This document shows, piece after piece, positions 5,551 to 5,781 of a stretch of DNA of 5,781 nt. The DNA is from Chloroflexota bacterium (lineage in GTDB: Bacteria; Chloroflexota; Anaerolineae; Thermoflexales; Thermoflexaceae): NCBI GenBank assembly GCA_030550075.1, contig JAUQQB010000197.1, positions 1 to 5,781 on the forward strand, given 5' to 3'. Under the pieces are notes generated by a model that worked only from the letters and a program-made list of their open reading frames with translations, searched no databases and had not been told where the DNA came from. The stretch's first letter is position 1; the number at the start of each line of letters is the position of its first letter. Made by a program: the position numbers and the translations under genes.

Positions 5551-5627
5551 ACACCGGGAGGGTGAGGCTCCGGCGGGTTAGGAGGGCGGGGCTCCAGCCG
5601 AGCTCTCCGCCTCACGTCCGAACCTCA
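5427..5627. repeat. 201-bp GC-rich element bounded by perfect 12-bp inverted repeats (MITE-like or structured RNA)
   Basis: TGAGGTTCGGAC (5427-5438) and GTCCGAACCTCA (5616-5627) are perfect reverse complements. Inside, GTGAGG (5443-5448) pairs with CCTCAC (5610-5615), extending the end stem to 18 bp with one 4-base bulge. The interior holds GAGGCTC three times (5520-5526, 5532-5538, 5564-5570), AGGGTGAGGCTC twice (5515-5526, 5559-5570), a hairpin CGGGC/GCCCG (5464-5479), and an 11-bp hairpin with one G-U pair (5536-5546 with 5556-5566, 9-base loop). GGGAGG at 5530-5535 could compete for the same C-rich strand. No transposase ORF and no clear target-site duplication are seen. A non-autonomous mobile element, a dispersed GC-rich repeat or a non-coding RNA all remain possible. 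Confidence 0.55.
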
Positions 5628-5680
5628 AATGGATAAGGTTGCGTATAGCGTAGGTCATGATCGCAGGAACTCTGGATGCC

Positions 5681-5686
5681 AGGAGG
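5681..5686 (+). promoter_or_regulatory. Shine-Dalgarno site of the lipoprotein gene
   Basis: AGGAGG lies 7 bases before ATG 5694 but only 1 base before ATG 5688. The spacing makes 5694 the true start. Confidence 0.8.
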
Positions 5687-5693
5687 AATGGGG

Positions 5694-5781
5694 ATGCGCA
5701 GCCAGATCAGTGCCCGGTGGATCGGGCTGATTCTGGTGCTCAGTCTTGGGTGCGGCGTGGCTTCCCCAGGGCCTCGGGCCG
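5694..5781 (+). CDS. N-terminus of a probable lipoprotein (truncated by the window)
   Basis: Only 29 residues are present, and the frame is open at the edge. They form a signal peptide: positive N-region MRSQISAR, hydrophobic core WIGLILVLSL, then GC at residues 19-20, with C20 the likely lipidated cysteine. The lipobox reads S-L-G-C. This keeps the -1 Gly and +1 Cys, but Ser at -3 departs from the usual Leu/Val/Ile, so a plain Sec signal is a possible alternative. The following GVASPGPRA looks like the flexible linker after a lipid anchor. A solute-binding or other exported protein is likely, but the mature domain is not visible. The start rests on the AGGAGG site. Confidence 0.75.
   Translation, partial: MRSQISARWIGLILVLSLGCGVASPGPRA

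Larger units (their letters stand above)
5153..5693. other. 541-bp region without a confident gene
   Basis: Between the minus-strand membrane gene and the plus-strand lipoprotein gene lie, in order: a tandem 14-bp duplication, an AT-rich patch (5219-5250) that is the likeliest home of the minus-strand promoter although no good hexamer pair is visible, a stable hairpin (5256-5290), a 10-bp palindrome CCTCGCGAGG (5311-5320), an extended -10 site (5349-5357), a doubtful small ORF, and the 201-bp inverted-repeat element. From 5628 to 5680 I see only weak promoter-like hexamers (TATAGC 5644-5649, CATGAT 5656-5661) without good -35 partners. Confidence 0.6.

Noticed and set aside
5500..5610. Possible CRISPR-like direct repeats (GAGGCTC units)
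   Set aside because: The repeats are too short (7-12 bp) and irregularly spaced, and they form hairpins with each other. No spacer-repeat order and no cas gene is present.

Overview
This is a GC-rich bacterial window with five complete protein genes that I trust and the start of a sixth at the right edge. Nothing in it names the organism. The GC-rich coding style, plain Shine-Dalgarno sites and large, poorly characterised membrane proteins with Ig-like or Pro/Thr-rich ends would fit a thermophilic or soil lineage such as Chloroflexota, but that is a guess.

Layout, left to right. Positions 1-176 are non-coding, with a strong G-quadruplex motif at the edge and small hairpins. Positions 177-935 (minus) encode a class I SAM-dependent methyltransferase. 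A 172-bp divergent gap separates it from a plus-strand pair: a HIT-family nucleotide hydrolase/transferase (1108-1527) and a small DUF167/YggU-family protein (1603-1893). The stop codon of the latter lies inside a perfect 13-bp palindrome at the junction with a convergent minus-strand block. That block holds a polytopic membrane protein with a C-terminal Ig-like (Big_5-type) domain (1931-3901) and, upstream of it, a smaller membrane protein with an extracytoplasmic tail ending in a PD40-like motif (4079-5152). The two are probably expressed in the order 5152 to 1931 and may act together at the cell envelope, but their function is unknown. The 177-bp gap between them carries two inverted repeats that could be regulatory.

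Positions 5153-5693 form a 541-bp region without a confident gene. It holds a 14-bp tandem duplication abutting the start of the 357-residue gene, a stable hairpin, an extended -10 promoter-like site, a doubtful small ORF, and a 201-bp GC-rich element bounded by perfect 12-bp inverted repeats and full of internal GAGGCTC repeats and hairpins. A probable lipoprotein gene begins at 5694 and runs off the window.

I found no CRISPR array, tRNA, rRNA, transposase or recognisable defence system. The most unusual items are the 201-bp inverted-repeat element, the 1890-1917 palindrome, the slipped duplication at a start codon and the uncharacterised membrane-protein pair.
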